Shown here one piece after another: positions 54,669 through 63,857 of a stretch of DNA of 64,000 nucleotides. Every line of letters starts with the position of its first letter. Position 1 is the stretch's first letter. Under the pieces are notes generated by a model. It did no database searches and was not told the DNA's origin. It was given only the letters and a program-made list of their open reading frames with translations. The position numbers and the translations under genes are program-made. This stretch comes from DATKCT01 sp035513055. Lineage in GTDB: Bacteria > Verrucomicrobiota > Verrucomicrobiia > Verrucomicrobiales > DEV007. The stretch is from positions 1 through 64,000 of the forward strand of contig DATKCT010000027.1 of the NCBI GenBank assembly GCA_035513055.1. Reading direction: 5' to 3'.

Positions 54669-55628
54669 ATGAACCTGCATCATCTCGAGTTGTTTTACTA
54701 CGTGGCCCGGCACCGCGGCATCTCCCGGGCGGTGGCTCGTATGCCCTACGGCATTCAGCAACCGGCGATCAGCGCTCAGTTGTTGCGGCTCGAGGAGCAA
54801 TTGGGGACGCAATTGTTCCGGCGGAGGCCCTTCGCACTGACCGCGGCCGGCGAAGAACTGTATTGTTTTGTCAGACCTTTTTTCGAGGGATTGCCGGAAG
54901 TGGCGCGCCGGTTGCAGGGAGGGGACGAACCGGAATTGCGGATCGCGGCGTCGACGACAGTCCTGGCCCATTTTTTTCCCTTGGTCGTGGAGGATCTGCG
55001 GCTCCGGCATCCGGGGCTGCGCCTGACCTTGCAACAAATGGGCGCGATCGAAGCGGAGCAAGGGCTGTTGGCGGGTGATATCGACGTGGCCATTTCCGCG
55101 GAATTGGCGCGGGCTCCGGCCGGGCTTCACGGGGAGACGTTGCTGGACGTGCCTCTGGCCCTGGTCGTACGGGACGACGATCCCTTGAGAGGCTTCGACG
55201 ATTTGCCGAAGGAAGGAAGCGTGATCACGGCGCCCTTGGTTAGTCTCGTCGAGAGCGAGCCGCTGGTCGCGCTTTTCCGGCGCGAACTCGAGCGGCGAGG
55301 ATTGGAGTGGAAGCCGCGGATCGTGGTCAGCCAATTGGAATTGGTGCAGGCCTACGTGCGGGCCGGCTTTGGAGTGGGTCTCACCGCGGACGTGCCGATG
55401 CTGCGGCCGGGGAAGGGCCTGCGGAGAATCGGATTGCCGGGTTTTCCGGGGATCCGGATCGAGTTTTTTCATCGCGGCGTCCTCTCGCCCGCGGCAAGGC
55501 AGCTTCTGGAACTGGCCCGCAAGCTGGCTGGGGAGATTCAGCGGGCCGCTCCGGGGGAAGAGGAGAGTCGCCGGCCCGCGCCGGAACCGCGGAAAAAGGG
55601 ACGGCCGGGCGCGCGTCGCGGGCCCTAA
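54669..55628 (+). CDS. LysR-type transcriptional regulator
   Basis: The protein has 319 residues. A winged helix-turn-helix (1-62; MNLHHLELFYYVARHRGISR, QPAISAQLLRLEEQLGTQLF) is followed by the two-lobed LysR substrate-binding domain (90-300; LRIAASTTVLAHFFPLVVEDL). It binds a small effector and usually regulates a divergent gene, but the upstream neighbour is on the same strand, so its target is not obvious. The 250 bases upstream hold a short open frame at 54435-54629 (64 codons) that I cannot support as a gene. Confidence 0.9.
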   Translation: MNLHHLELFYYVARHRGISRAVARMPYGIQQPAISAQLLRLEEQLGTQLFRRRPFALTAAGEELYCFVRPFFEGLPEVARRLQGGDEPELRIAASTTVLAHFFPLVVEDLRLRHPGLRLTLQQMGAIEAEQGLLAGDIDVAISAELARAPAGLHGETLLDVPLALVVRDDDPLRGFDDLPKEGSVITAPLVSLVESEPLVALFRRELERRGLEWKPRIVVSQLELVQAYVRAGFGVGLTADVPMLRPGKGLRRIGLPGFPGIRIEFFHRGVLSPAARQLLELARKLAGEIQRAAPGEEESRRPAPEPRKKGRPGARRGP

Positions 55629-55632
55629 CAAA

Positions 55633-57222
55633 TCAGGTTTCCGGTGGAGGCGTGTCGCGCACAATGCGGAACCCGACGGAGAGGGCCTGGCTTCCGGGCT
55701 CACGGGAACGCCGCACCGTCACTTCGAATCCGCTCCGCATCAGGAACGAGGCCCCGCGCACGACCGTGATGCGGCGGTCCGGGAAATCGGGGTGGTTGGT
55801 CCAAGAGGCGGTCCATTCGCTGACGTTGCCGGCCATGCCGACGGCTCCGTAGGGGCTGCGGTCGTGGATCATGGCGTCGACGGCGCACCAGCCCTGGTAG
55901 GGAGCGGGGGCTTGCGTGGCGGGGGCGCCGGAGTTCATGAGAGAATAGGTTTCAGCGTTGCCCCAAGGAAACCGGCGGCCGTCCTTGCCCCGGGCCGCCT
56001 TTTCCCATTCCAATTCGGTGGGCAACCGGCCGCCTCTCCAGGTGGCGTAGGCATATGCGTCCCACCAATCGACGTTGAAGACCGGGCAGTTAAGATCGAT
56101 GCGCAACCCTTGAAAGCGGCCTCCTCGTTTTGCTTGCGTCAGGATGCCGTCCCAGCCCGAGGGCGCATGGCCATTCTTCTCGGGCGGCTGCTCGGGATGA
56201 TCCCAGGCCGTCGCGTCGCCGCGAGCGAGCGCGTCCAGGAAGGTCGCGTAACGGGCGATGGTGACCTCGAATTCGTCAATCCAAAAGGCGGCGCTGGTCT
56301 GAGTTTCGCCGTTCTGATAGAGAAACGGGCCCGAAGGCACATAGACCATGCTGTCAAGCGGACGCGCTTCCGGAGCCTTCCGGAGCCGGATGGCGACCAC
56401 GGCGGTGACGGCGGCGATCGCAAGGGCGGAGATCAGGAGAAGCGCGGGCAGGGGCGAGCGAGTGCGTTCCGCCACGCGCTTCAGGGAGCGTGTCGTTCGG
56501 CCAGGAAGATCCGGGTCGATTTTTTGAAATGAGGTCACCGTCTCCTGTTGGACGCGCATGCTGGCTGCAAGAAGTTCCTTCCAAGTACGGAAGGCGCGGG
56601 GATGGCGTGGTTCCATGCGGCCGAAGAACTCTGTCACCGCTGGCAGCTTGCTGTCGGCGTCGTCGAGCAGGGCGGGCAAATGGCGGGCCAGGACCCGGAC
56701 GCTGCGGATGAAGGCGTCCGGAGGAGTAGGATCGGCCGAGGCGACGTTGGTGAGGTAGGTTTCGCGGTTGACCAAGAGGATGTCCGATTCTGAGAGGGGA
56801 TGATAGGAAACGTCGCGGTCGCCGAGGCTGATCATGGCTTCACTTACGGATTGGACGACCTTCCAGACGGTGGATAGGGGTAGAACCGTCCCGCGCGCGG
56901 CCAAGGTGGGAAGGTCCTCGCCGCGGACGATTTCCCGGGCATAGAACATAAAGCCCTGCTCTTCGCTGGCTTGATAGACGGTGAAAATGTGCGCGTGAAC
57001 GGCGCGGGCCTTGGCCCGGATCTCGCTGCGAAAACGCTGCGCCGCCTCCGCGTCGTTCATGTGGGCGGGATCGAGCAGCTCGAGCAAGACGGGCCTCCGG
57101 ACGGAAAGCTGGACGGCGTCGAAACAGAGGACATCGCCTCGACGCCCGCGAAATGCGCCGAGTTCATAGTCGGAGAGCTGGGTGGGGATGCCCTCTGGTG
57201 GCGCGGCGCCGGACTGGCTCAC
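55633..57222 (-). CDS. pseudokinase-like / membrane / FGE-sulfatase domain protein
   Basis: The protein has 529 residues and starts with GTG at 57222, overlapping the upstream stop (GTGA). Residues ~15-230 resemble a bacterial protein kinase, but the catalytic loop is replaced by YHPLSESDILLV and no DFG is visible, so it is probably inactive. A membrane helix (ALLLISALAIAAVTAVVAI, ~262-282) leads to a C-terminal formylglycine-generating-enzyme-type domain (~295-525; RGGRLPTELEWEKAARG, GAVGMAGNVSEWTASW, VRGASFLM). The FGE domain lies outside the cytoplasm. Such domains modify or bind substrates in varied ways; the target is unknown. Confidence 0.85.
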   Translation of the reverse strand: MSQSGAAPPEGIPTQLSDYELGAFRGRRGDVLCFDAVQLSVRRPVLLELLDPAHMNDAEAAQRFRSEIRAKARAVHAHIFTVYQASEEQGFMFYAREIVRGEDLPTLAARGTVLPLSTVWKVVQSVSEAMISLGDRDVSYHPLSESDILLVNRETYLTNVASADPTPPDAFIRSVRVLARHLPALLDDADSKLPAVTEFFGRMEPRHPRAFRTWKELLAASMRVQQETVTSFQKIDPDLPGRTTRSLKRVAERTRSPLPALLLISALAIAAVTAVVAIRLRKAPEARPLDSMVYVPSGPFLYQNGETQTSAAFWIDEFEVTIARYATFLDALARGDATAWDHPEQPPEKNGHAPSGWDGILTQAKRGGRFQGLRIDLNCPVFNVDWWDAYAYATWRGGRLPTELEWEKAARGKDGRRFPWGNAETYSLMNSGAPATQAPAPYQGWCAVDAMIHDRSPYGAVGMAGNVSEWTASWTNHPDFPDRRITVVRGASFLMRSGFEVTVRRSREPGSQALSVGFRIVRDTPPPET

Positions 57223-58349
57223 GGATCGTCGATGTCGAAAAGCGGGTTCGCCTCGAGATCAGCCGTCCGGTCGTCCCGCAGGAATGGGCGTTCTTCACGC
57301 TGAAGGTGCTCGTAGAGGACGCGGGGCTGCACGACCATGTCCTGCAGTTCGTCGGCGTAGTAGAGTTTGATGACGTGTCCGTAGTACTCCCGCGTCGATC
57401 CCGGCGGCGCGGCGCCTTCGGGTTCGACGCGGGAATACGTGAATTCGAGGAGTTCCTCGGTGGCGCCTTTCCAGTCGACCGGCGCGGTGCGCCAGGCGTG
57501 ACTGGGTTCGACCGGGGAATGAACCACATTCCGGCCGCCGGCGAGTTCATAGAAGTGCACGTAGATTTGCAAGTCCTCAGGCGCCACCTCCGCGGAAGGG
57601 TGGGTGCGGATGGCGACGAGCAGGGAAACGCGTTCGCCGTTCTCCGCGGGCAAGTGACGAGTCAGGGCTTCTCCTATACGAAAGGGACCTCCGGTGATCC
57701 GGGGACCCGTGTGGTCGGGTTGGCCGCCTTCCAGTTTGATCTTGGCCAGCAAGGCCAGTTCTCCCGCCCGAGCCGGACCCAGGGCGAGCAACTCGTTCAG
57801 GTAGGAATAACCGCGCACAGTGTTGCCGATGCGCAGGTAGGCAGATCCGAGCTGATAGAGGATCTCAGGATGTCCGGAGTAGACGGTTTCGGCAGCGCGC
57901 AGGTTGCGGATGGCGCCGAGCATGTCTCCGGCGTGATCGAGATCGGCGGCGAGCGCCATGTGTTTCAAGACGGCGCGGTCTTCGATCGGCGGGTAGGGAG
58001 GCCCGGAAAGCGCCACCAAATCCGGGGCGGGCGGCGCGGGAGGAGGGAAATCCGGGTCCTCTTCGGAGGGGGGCGGAACGGCGGGGATCCCCTCTTCGCC
58101 ATCTTCCGCAGCCTGCGGCAAGAGCAGCGATGAGGAGGAAACCGGAGCGGCCAAGGACGGCGACGAACCGGCGACTTGCGTTTGCCTTGCACCGGATTTG
58201 GGCGTTCCGGAATCAGCCGGCTGGTCGTCGTGCGATGGGGCTGTGAACCACAGCCACAGTTGTCCGGCGGCAAACACGGCCAGTAAAACCACGGAACAGG
58301 CGAAGCCCCGGGGCGTTGGAACGTGAAATGGCTGCGCAGAGTCCGGCAT
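57219..58349 (-). CDS. membrane-anchored TPR-like protein coupled to pseudokinase-FGE gene
   Basis: The protein has 376 residues from the ATG at 58349. A membrane helix (GFACSVVLLAVFAAGQLWLWF, ~15-35) is followed by a long disordered, proline-rich linker, TPR-like helices around residues 130-200 (AADLDHAGDMLGAIRNLRAA, VYSGHPEILYQLGSAYLR) and a C-terminal beta-rich domain (SLLVAIRTHPSAEVAPEDL, VDWKGATEELLEFTY). The stop overlaps the GTG start of the next gene, so the two are translated together. The pair could be partners at the membrane. Confidence 0.78.
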   Translation of the reverse strand: MPDSAQPFHVPTPRGFACSVVLLAVFAAGQLWLWFTAPSHDDQPADSGTPKSGARQTQVAGSSPSLAAPVSSSSLLLPQAAEDGEEGIPAVPPPSEEDPDFPPPAPPAPDLVALSGPPYPPIEDRAVLKHMALAADLDHAGDMLGAIRNLRAAETVYSGHPEILYQLGSAYLRIGNTVRGYSYLNELLALGPARAGELALLAKIKLEGGQPDHTGPRITGGPFRIGEALTRHLPAENGERVSLLVAIRTHPSAEVAPEDLQIYVHFYELAGGRNVVHSPVEPSHAWRTAPVDWKGATEELLEFTYSRVEPEGAAPPGSTREYYGHVIKLYYADELQDMVVQPRVLYEHLQREERPFLRDDRTADLEANPLFDIDDP

Positions 58350-58507
58350 GAAAAGCGGGGCAGGATACGTAGCGTCCGGATAGAATGTCAACCGCGGCAG
58401 GCGTCCGGCGAGTCAGAGGGCGCAGCCCTTCCGGCTCTTGGCCGGCGGAGCTTTCCCCGATCGGCATCCCGTGATATAGGAAGTAGGCGTTTGACTGCGC
58501 ACCCCCC

Positions 58508-61500
58508 ATGAAGCGGAGCATCGTTCTCATTCTACTATCTCTTGCCTGCTTGCCTTGGGCCAGTTGGGCGAACCCCGTCATTTCCGAGTTCCTGGCCAAT
58601 CCGTCCACCGAAGCATTCTTGGACGACGATGGGCAGCCCAAGGATTGGATTGCCCGTGACTCCGACGGAGACGCCGTGGATTGGATCGAGATCCACAATC
58701 CAGGCCCGGCAGAGCTGCAGCTTGGAGGATATTACCTCACCGATAGCGCGGAATTTCCGGACCAGTGGCGGATACCGGACCAGACTCTCGCCGCCGGTGG
58801 ACACCTCTTGATCTTCGCTTCCGGGAAGGACCGCGTCGATTCCGGCGAGTTGCACGCCAATTTCCGCCTGGAAGAAAACGGTGAATACTTGGCCCTAATC
58901 GCTCCGGACGGCGTCACCGTGGTCGATGCCTTCGATCCTGGTTTTCCCAACCAGCGCGACGGCGTGTCCTACGGACGGTTTGGCGCGGAGTTGCACTATT
59001 TCCTGACGCCCACCCCCCGCGCGGCGAACGGAGCGGGGGTGCTGGGCTTTGTCGCGGACACCAAATTCAATGCCGGCCGCGGTTTCTACGACGAACCTTT
59101 CGAGGTCGAGATCACCACGGAAACGGAAGGCGCTGAAATCTGGTACTTTCTCGACGGTCGCGACCCGCGGCAGGGGAGCATTTTCACTCCCGCCATCCGC
59201 TACACCGGGCCGGTTCCCATCGAGACGACAACGGTGCTCCGCGCATTCGCGCGAAAGCCGGGCTATGAACCGGCGAACACCGATTCACAGACCTACATTT
59301 TTCCGGACCATGTGGCGACACAGCCGCGTCTGCCCGAGGGCTTTCCCGAACGGTGGAATGCGACGGCGGCCGACTACGAGATGGATCCGGACATCACCGG
59401 ACCCTATGGAGAACGGCTGCGGGAATCGCTGGAGTCGCTGCCGGTCGTATCGGTGGCCACCGCGACCGACAATCTCTTCGGAACCGGCAATAAGGGAATC
59501 TATGCGAATCCGGAGCAGAGTGGCGTGAGTTGGGAGAGGCCTGTGTCGGTGGAATGGTTTTATCCCGATGGCACGACGGAGTTTCAAATAGACTGCGGGT
59601 TGCGGATTCAGGGGGGGTATTTCCGGGGCGCCAACGCGACGCAGAAGCATTCCTTCCGCTTCTTGTTCAAGACCATCTATGGGCCGGGCCGGCTCAGGCA
59701 CGACGTCTTCAAGGAGCCGGGCGCGGCAACGTCGTTCGATACGCTAACTCTCCGGGCCGGTGCGAACGACGGCTATTCGTGGGATGCGGCGCGGGACACC
59801 GAGCAATTCACCCGGGACGAATTCGGCCGGCGTCTGCAATTAGATATGGGGCATCCCGCTCCACGGGGGACTTTCGTCCATTTGTACCTCAACGGTCTGT
59901 ATTGGGGCCTCTACAACCTCTGCGAGCGGCCCAATGAGGACTTCTCCGCGGATTACTACGGCGGGAACTCGGAGGACTGGACCGCCGTCAATTCGGGCGA
60001 GGTGAAGCAGGGAAGTCTGAACGCATGGACCAGCATGATCGGGCAGATCCGCACGATGAGCGCCGCGGCGGAATACGAGCGCATTCAAGGAAACGATCCC
60101 GACGGACTTCGCAATCCGGATTACCCGGTGTTGTTCGACGAGGTGAACTACATCGACTACATGATCCTTAACATTTGGGGCGGCAATTGGGACTGGCCTA
60201 ACAAGAATTTCTGGTTCGGCCGCCTCGATACCGAGGACAGCGCCGGATTCAAGTTCTACACTTGGGACTTCGAAAATACCATGGGCAACGACCGCGGCCG
60301 GTCCCCCTTGAACATGGTGTCGCCGCGCTCCGGCATCGAGAACTCTTGGGTGGGAGAGCCGCATAACCAGCTCAAGGATTTGGCGGAATACCGGATCGCC
60401 TTCTCCGACCGCGTCTACCGTCACTTCTTTCGAGAAGGCTTGCTCACGCCCCAGGTCTTGCTGGAACGCTACGAGGCCTTGGCCGCTTCCGTGGAGGGCT
60501 CGATAGTCGCCGAATCAGCGCGTTGGGGAGATGATCATCATTCCCAACCCCAGACCATCGAGGACTGGCTTCGAGAGCGGGATTGGCTGCTCAACACCTA
60601 CCTGCCACAGCGAAGCGCCATCGTCTTGAATCAGTTCCGCAACGCGAAACTCTATCCCGAAGTCGATCCGCCCGTGCTCGATCCGCCCGGCGGTGTGGTC
60701 CCGCCAGGGGCCACAGTGCAGTTTGTCTCGCCGGAGCAGGACATTTACTATACCACGGACGGAACCGATCCCTATTGGGTGGACCCCGTCTCGGGTCTGT
60801 CGGACCCGGCCCCCAGCGCGCTCGCCTCTACCGCCGGAGGATCCATCGTCATCGACGGAACCACCACGGTGAAGGCGAGGGTGTTTCGCAAGAGTCTGTT
60901 CGGGTCCCGCACGTGGTCGGCTTTGTCGGAGACGGTTTTCTTTCACGGCACGGATGGCCTGGTGATTTCCGCGCTCATGTATCATCCACCGGAGCCGTCC
61001 GCCGAAGAGATTGCCGCTGGTTTCGGCGACGCCAATCTCTTCGAATATGTGGAACTTAGAAACGTGGGAGGCGGGACTATCGATTGGGAGGGCCTGCGAT
61101 TTACCGATGGATTGGATTTCTCCTTTGCCGGAACTCTGCTCCCGGGTGCGAGTGCTTATGTCGTCGCGGATCTGGAGGCGTTCCGGATGCGCTACGGCGA
61201 TGGTCACACGGTTGTGGGCGTGTATTCAGGGCGTCTGAACAATGCCGGAGAAAGGCTGGAACTTACGGACGCCCGCGGCACGGCGATCCTGGCGTTCGGC
61301 TATCACGATGAGGATCCGTGGCCTGAGGATGCCGACGGCCTCGGTTCGGCCCTAGTCCTGAAGGATCCACTCAGCCAGCCCGATCCCGCGGATCCCGGCA
61401 ACTGGATGGCGGGCCCGCCGTTGGCAGGAGGATCGCAAGGGCTCACCCTCGAGGAGTGGATGTTCGTCCACGGCATTTCGGATCCGGATGAGGACGAAGA

Positions 61501-61864
61501 TGAGGATGGGTTGAGCGCTTTCGCCGAGTATGCGCTGGGCACGGATCCAGGGCGGGCCGGGGCGCTGGCCAGTCTGCCCATGGTCCGCTTGGAAACCCTA
61601 CAGGTGGGCGGCCACACGGGCCGTTTTCTGGTGTTTCGCTATCCCCGCCGCGCCGGGGTCAGCGACGTGATCTGGAGCATCGAAGGCTCCGCGGACTTGC
61701 AGGTCTGGACTCCGGTGGATCCGGACCTGGTCACGGAAGGGACCCGGCCGGGCGCCCTGCCCGGGCAGGAGGAAGCCGCTTTTCGATTGGAACCTGAGCA
61801 GGCCCAGATTCCGGACGCGGTGGCCCCGGCCTTGTATTACCGGCTCCGGATGAAGAAACGCTGA
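58508..61864 (+). CDS. exported CotH-kinase-like protein with lamin-tail and chitobiase-like domains
   Basis: The protein has 1118 residues. A signal peptide (…VLILLSLACLPWASWANP) is followed by an N-terminal LTD (VISEFLANPS, WIEIHNPGP), a chitobiase/FN3-like segment (GAEIWYFLDGRDP), a CotH-like domain (IQGGYFRGANATQKHSFRF, WGGNWDWPNKNFW, YTWDFENTMG), a second chitobiase-like segment (DIYYTTDGTDP), another LTD (ISALMYHP, LFEYVELRN) and a C-terminal tail. It has the same plan as 17418-21029 and is probably a paralogue. It likely acts on or binds extracellular polymer; no substrate can be named. Confidence 0.87.
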   Translation: MKRSIVLILLSLACLPWASWANPVISEFLANPSTEAFLDDDGQPKDWIARDSDGDAVDWIEIHNPGPAELQLGGYYLTDSAEFPDQWRIPDQTLAAGGHLLIFASGKDRVDSGELHANFRLEENGEYLALIAPDGVTVVDAFDPGFPNQRDGVSYGRFGAELHYFLTPTPRAANGAGVLGFVADTKFNAGRGFYDEPFEVEITTETEGAEIWYFLDGRDPRQGSIFTPAIRYTGPVPIETTTVLRAFARKPGYEPANTDSQTYIFPDHVATQPRLPEGFPERWNATAADYEMDPDITGPYGERLRESLESLPVVSVATATDNLFGTGNKGIYANPEQSGVSWERPVSVEWFYPDGTTEFQIDCGLRIQGGYFRGANATQKHSFRFLFKTIYGPGRLRHDVFKEPGAATSFDTLTLRAGANDGYSWDAARDTEQFTRDEFGRRLQLDMGHPAPRGTFVHLYLNGLYWGLYNLCERPNEDFSADYYGGNSEDWTAVNSGEVKQGSLNAWTSMIGQIRTMSAAAEYERIQGNDPDGLRNPDYPVLFDEVNYIDYMILNIWGGNWDWPNKNFWFGRLDTEDSAGFKFYTWDFENTMGNDRGRSPLNMVSPRSGIENSWVGEPHNQLKDLAEYRIAFSDRVYRHFFREGLLTPQVLLERYEALAASVEGSIVAESARWGDDHHSQPQTIEDWLRERDWLLNTYLPQRSAIVLNQFRNAKLYPEVDPPVLDPPGGVVPPGATVQFVSPEQDIYYTTDGTDPYWVDPVSGLSDPAPSALASTAGGSIVIDGTTTVKARVFRKSLFGSRTWSALSETVFFHGTDGLVISALMYHPPEPSAEEIAAGFGDANLFEYVELRNVGGGTIDWEGLRFTDGLDFSFAGTLLPGASAYVVADLEAFRMRYGDGHTVVGVYSGRLNNAGERLELTDARGTAILAFGYHDEDPWPEDADGLGSALVLKDPLSQPDPADPGNWMAGPPLAGGSQGLTLEEWMFVHGISDPDEDEDEDGLSAFAEYALGTDPGRAGALASLPMVRLETLQVGGHTGRFLVFRYPRRAGVSDVIWSIEGSADLQVWTPVDPDLVTEGTRPGALPGQEEAAFRLEPEQAQIPDAVAPALYYRLRMKKR

Positions 61865-62192
61865 GCGGCGCGATTGACTCCGCCTCGCGTGTGCGGGCTC
61901 GATTGGGAATGCGCCCTCGGGCTTTGTCTGGCGCGCGGTTTGTGTGTAGCACAGATCGCGGTAACGGATCACGCGCCGGAAGCACTCCGGCTCAATGGCT
62001 GAAGGCCTATGGGGAACACGGGCCATGCAAACCGGCCTTGACGCGCCTCGACCACCTCGGCTACTATTATCGATAGTGTCAGACACTTTATTGAACGGCT
62101 TTTTCCCGAGACGAGTGGATTCTTGGCGGGCTGCCATTCGCCCATCGACGGGCACTGGACGCCTTCGATGCCCATTCTCCATGGTTGATAAA
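61865..62192. other. intergenic region with small palindromes
   Basis: A gap of about 350 bases before vapB. It holds AGTGTC-A-GACACT (62075-62087) and ACTAT/ATAGT (62063-62077). A short open frame on the plus strand ends at the TAG inside this palindrome and reads AQWLKAYGEHGPCKPALTRL. It has no known match in my view and could be the tail of a lost gene. No RNA gene is evident. Confidence 0.4.
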
Positions 62193-62219
62193 TGGTATCT
62201 CAATGGCATTTATATACCA
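62193..62219. promoter_or_regulatory. inverted repeat at the vapB start, probable autoregulatory operator
   Basis: TGGTAT (62193-62198) and ATACCA (62214-62219) are perfect inverted repeats separated by 15 bases. The right arm ends on the A of the vapB start codon. VapBC complexes usually repress their own promoter through such palindromes. Confidence 0.45.
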
Positions 62220-62494
62220 TGAACGAGACCATTACGATAGACAAGGCGGGGCGAATTGTGTTGCCCAAGGTTTTGCGGGAGAGATTTCGGCTTGAAGCGG
62301 GCACTCGGTTACGGGTGGAGATGGTCGGAGATCATCTTGAACTGACTCCCATGGAGGGCGCGGAAGCTCCGCCCCTCGTGCGGAAAGCTGGGCTTCTGGT
62401 GGTCGCAGCGAGTGGCAGCCCATGCGACGCTGCGGTAGCCTTGGGCGCGGATCGCGAGGGCCGTGAGGATGATCTTCTGAGCGGAAGCCGCTGA
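62219..62494 (+). CDS. vapB: AbrB/MazE-type antitoxin (VapB-like)
   Basis: The protein has 91 residues from the ATG at 62219. The N-terminal ~45 residues form a swapped-hairpin AbrB domain (TITIDKAGRIVLPKVLRERF), and the rest is a toxin-binding tail. It neutralises the PIN toxin encoded immediately downstream (5 bases between stop and start codons) and probably represses the operon. Confidence 0.88.
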   Translation: MNETITIDKAGRIVLPKVLRERFRLEAGTRLRVEMVGDHLELTPMEGAEAPPLVRKAGLLVVAASGSPCDAAVALGADREGREDDLLSGSR

Positions 62495-62499
62495 GTGTG

Positions 62500-62922
62500 A
62501 TGAAGCAATTCTTCGACACCTCAGTCCTGATCTCCGCCTTCGTGGAGGATGAAATCTGCCACGAGGCCTGCGCCCGGGTGGTTGCGGCCGCCAGCAGCGG
62601 GATGGTCTACGCGCACGCCCTTGCCGAGTGCTTTTCCATCCTGACAGGCGGCCGGTTGTCAGTCCAGCTTCCAGCGGCCGACGCGACCAGGATCCTCGAA
62701 GCGAACGTGTTCGACCGGATGACGGTGATCTCCCTCACCCCCCGTGAAGTGATGTGGCTCCTCGGAGACTGCCATCGACTCGGCGTCCGCGGCGGTGGAG
62801 TTTACGACTGCCTTCATATCGCGGCGGCCCGCAAGGGGAAAGCGGATGAGTTGCTGACCCTGAACGTCCGGCACTTCGCTGCCTTTGCTCCCGATCTCGC
62901 ATCGAGGATCCGGAAACCTTGA
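62500..62922 (+). CDS. vapC: PIN-domain toxin (VapC)
   Basis: The protein has 140 residues from the ATG at 62500. PIN acidic residues are present: Asp6 in FFDTSVLISAF, Glu43 in HALAECFSIL and Asp103 in GGGVYDCLHIAAA. VapC toxins are Mg-dependent ribonucleases, often cutting tRNA. Paired with the AbrB-type antitoxin upstream as one module. Confidence 0.9.
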   Translation: MKQFFDTSVLISAFVEDEICHEACARVVAAASSGMVYAHALAECFSILTGGRLSVQLPAADATRILEANVFDRMTVISLTPREVMWLLGDCHRLGVRGGGVYDCLHIAAARKGKADELLTLNVRHFAAFAPDLASRIRKP

Positions 62923-62929
62923 GAGCCGG

Positions 62930-63390
62930 GAGCCTGCGGTGATGCCTCGGCGTCGATGTCTTGGTAGGTTTCTCCGGAGGGCGCCGGAAGAGGTGGCACA
63001 CAGGCGGAGTCGCCCGCCTCCATTCGAATATCGCAGTGCTCGTCGGCGGCAGGGGTGGGGCCAGGGTCGCTGATGGCGATGGCCGTCCCGCTGAAGCGCA
63101 GCGTCAACTGGCCATGATACTCCGTGGGCCGGTGCGTTGGGTTGTTGACTCGGTAAAGCGCGGCACGATGCTCACCCGTCGTCTGAAAGCGCCACTCGGA
63201 GGTGCTGACGCGCACGATCTTGATCGGATCTGAATCCGGATTGTGGGTCCAGCCGCCAGGGCGCTTCTAATGCCCCCACCACAACTGCCATCCTTGACCG
63301 TCCACGGTGAACTCCAGTCTGGCATTACTCGTGACGGAGCAGTTGATTTCGAAGTCATCGAGTTCTTCCCCGTGGATGAGGAAGTCGAAA
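62930..63390 (-). pseudogene. broken gene remnant between two toxin genes
   Basis: The minus strand reads as protein-like sequence, FDFLIHGEELDDFEINCSV then GQGWQLWWGH, a TAG near 63270, and in the same frame WTHNPDSDPIKIVRVSTSEW, RAALYRVNNPTHRP and GQLTLRFSGTAIAISDPG. The N-terminal part is missing where the lone vapC gene ends. The family is not recognisable. Confidence 0.4.
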
Positions 63391-63395
63391 ATAGG

Positions 63396-63782
63396 TTAGC
63401 ACCGCGGGACCTGCGGCAGATGCTGGAAATGGGGATCCGAGGTGCAAAGGATGAGATCATGCTGAACGACGAGGGCGGCAATCCACAGATCGTTCGTTGG
63501 TATGGTCACACCCTTTTTCCGAAGCTGGAGGTAGAGTTGCGCATAGTGATGCGTTGTCTGTTCATCAGGCAGGAGGACGGAGGTGCGTGGGCTGTTCAGG
63601 AATCGCCGGAGATTGACGGCATTGGTTGATTCCTGGTTCCCAGCGGCAAAGCCTGCGCGGAGTTCGCCCAAGACAATTAACGGAAGAAAAAGGTGGCGGG
63701 CAGTGCGGAGGATTTGGACGCGAACGGGGTCGCCCCGCATGAAGTCGCTGTAGGGGTTGGTATCCAGGGCGACGATCAACAT
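63396..63782 (-). CDS. lone PIN-domain toxin (VapC-like)
   Basis: The protein has 128 residues. Four PIN acidic residues are in place: Asp7 (VALDTNPYSDF), Glu40 (LIVLGELRAGF), Asp98 (TIPTNDLWIAA) and Asp116 (CTSDPHFQHL). No antitoxin gene lies upstream: only 75 bases separate it from the divergent ATPase gene. It could use an antitoxin encoded elsewhere or be a relic. Confidence 0.85.
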   Translation of the reverse strand: MLIVALDTNPYSDFMRGDPVRVQILRTARHLFLPLIVLGELRAGFAAGNQESTNAVNLRRFLNSPRTSVLLPDEQTTHHYAQLYLQLRKKGVTIPTNDLWIAALVVQHDLILCTSDPHFQHLPQVPRC

Positions 63783-63802
63783 TCCGGACTTTAATTAAAG
63801 CT

Positions 63803-63832
63803 TGATTACAATGAATCAGTCCTTTGTATAAG
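63803..63832 (+). promoter_or_regulatory. AT-rich divergent promoter region with palindromes
   Basis: TATAAG (63827-63832) lies 25 bases before the ATG at 63858, with TTACAA (spacing 15) or TTGATT (spacing 19) upstream as possible -35 boxes. Overlapping palindromes are CTTTAATTAAAG (63789-63800), TGATT/AATCA (63803-63818) and TCCTT/AAGGA (63820-63834). The stretch is much more AT-rich than its surroundings. Confidence 0.4.
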
Positions 63833-63857
63833 GACACATTCGGTTGTAACTGTCGGC

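Noticed and set aside
61891..62076. Short open frame ending in a palindrome upstream of vapB
   Set aside because: No start context and no recognisable family; kept only as a note in the intergenic entry.
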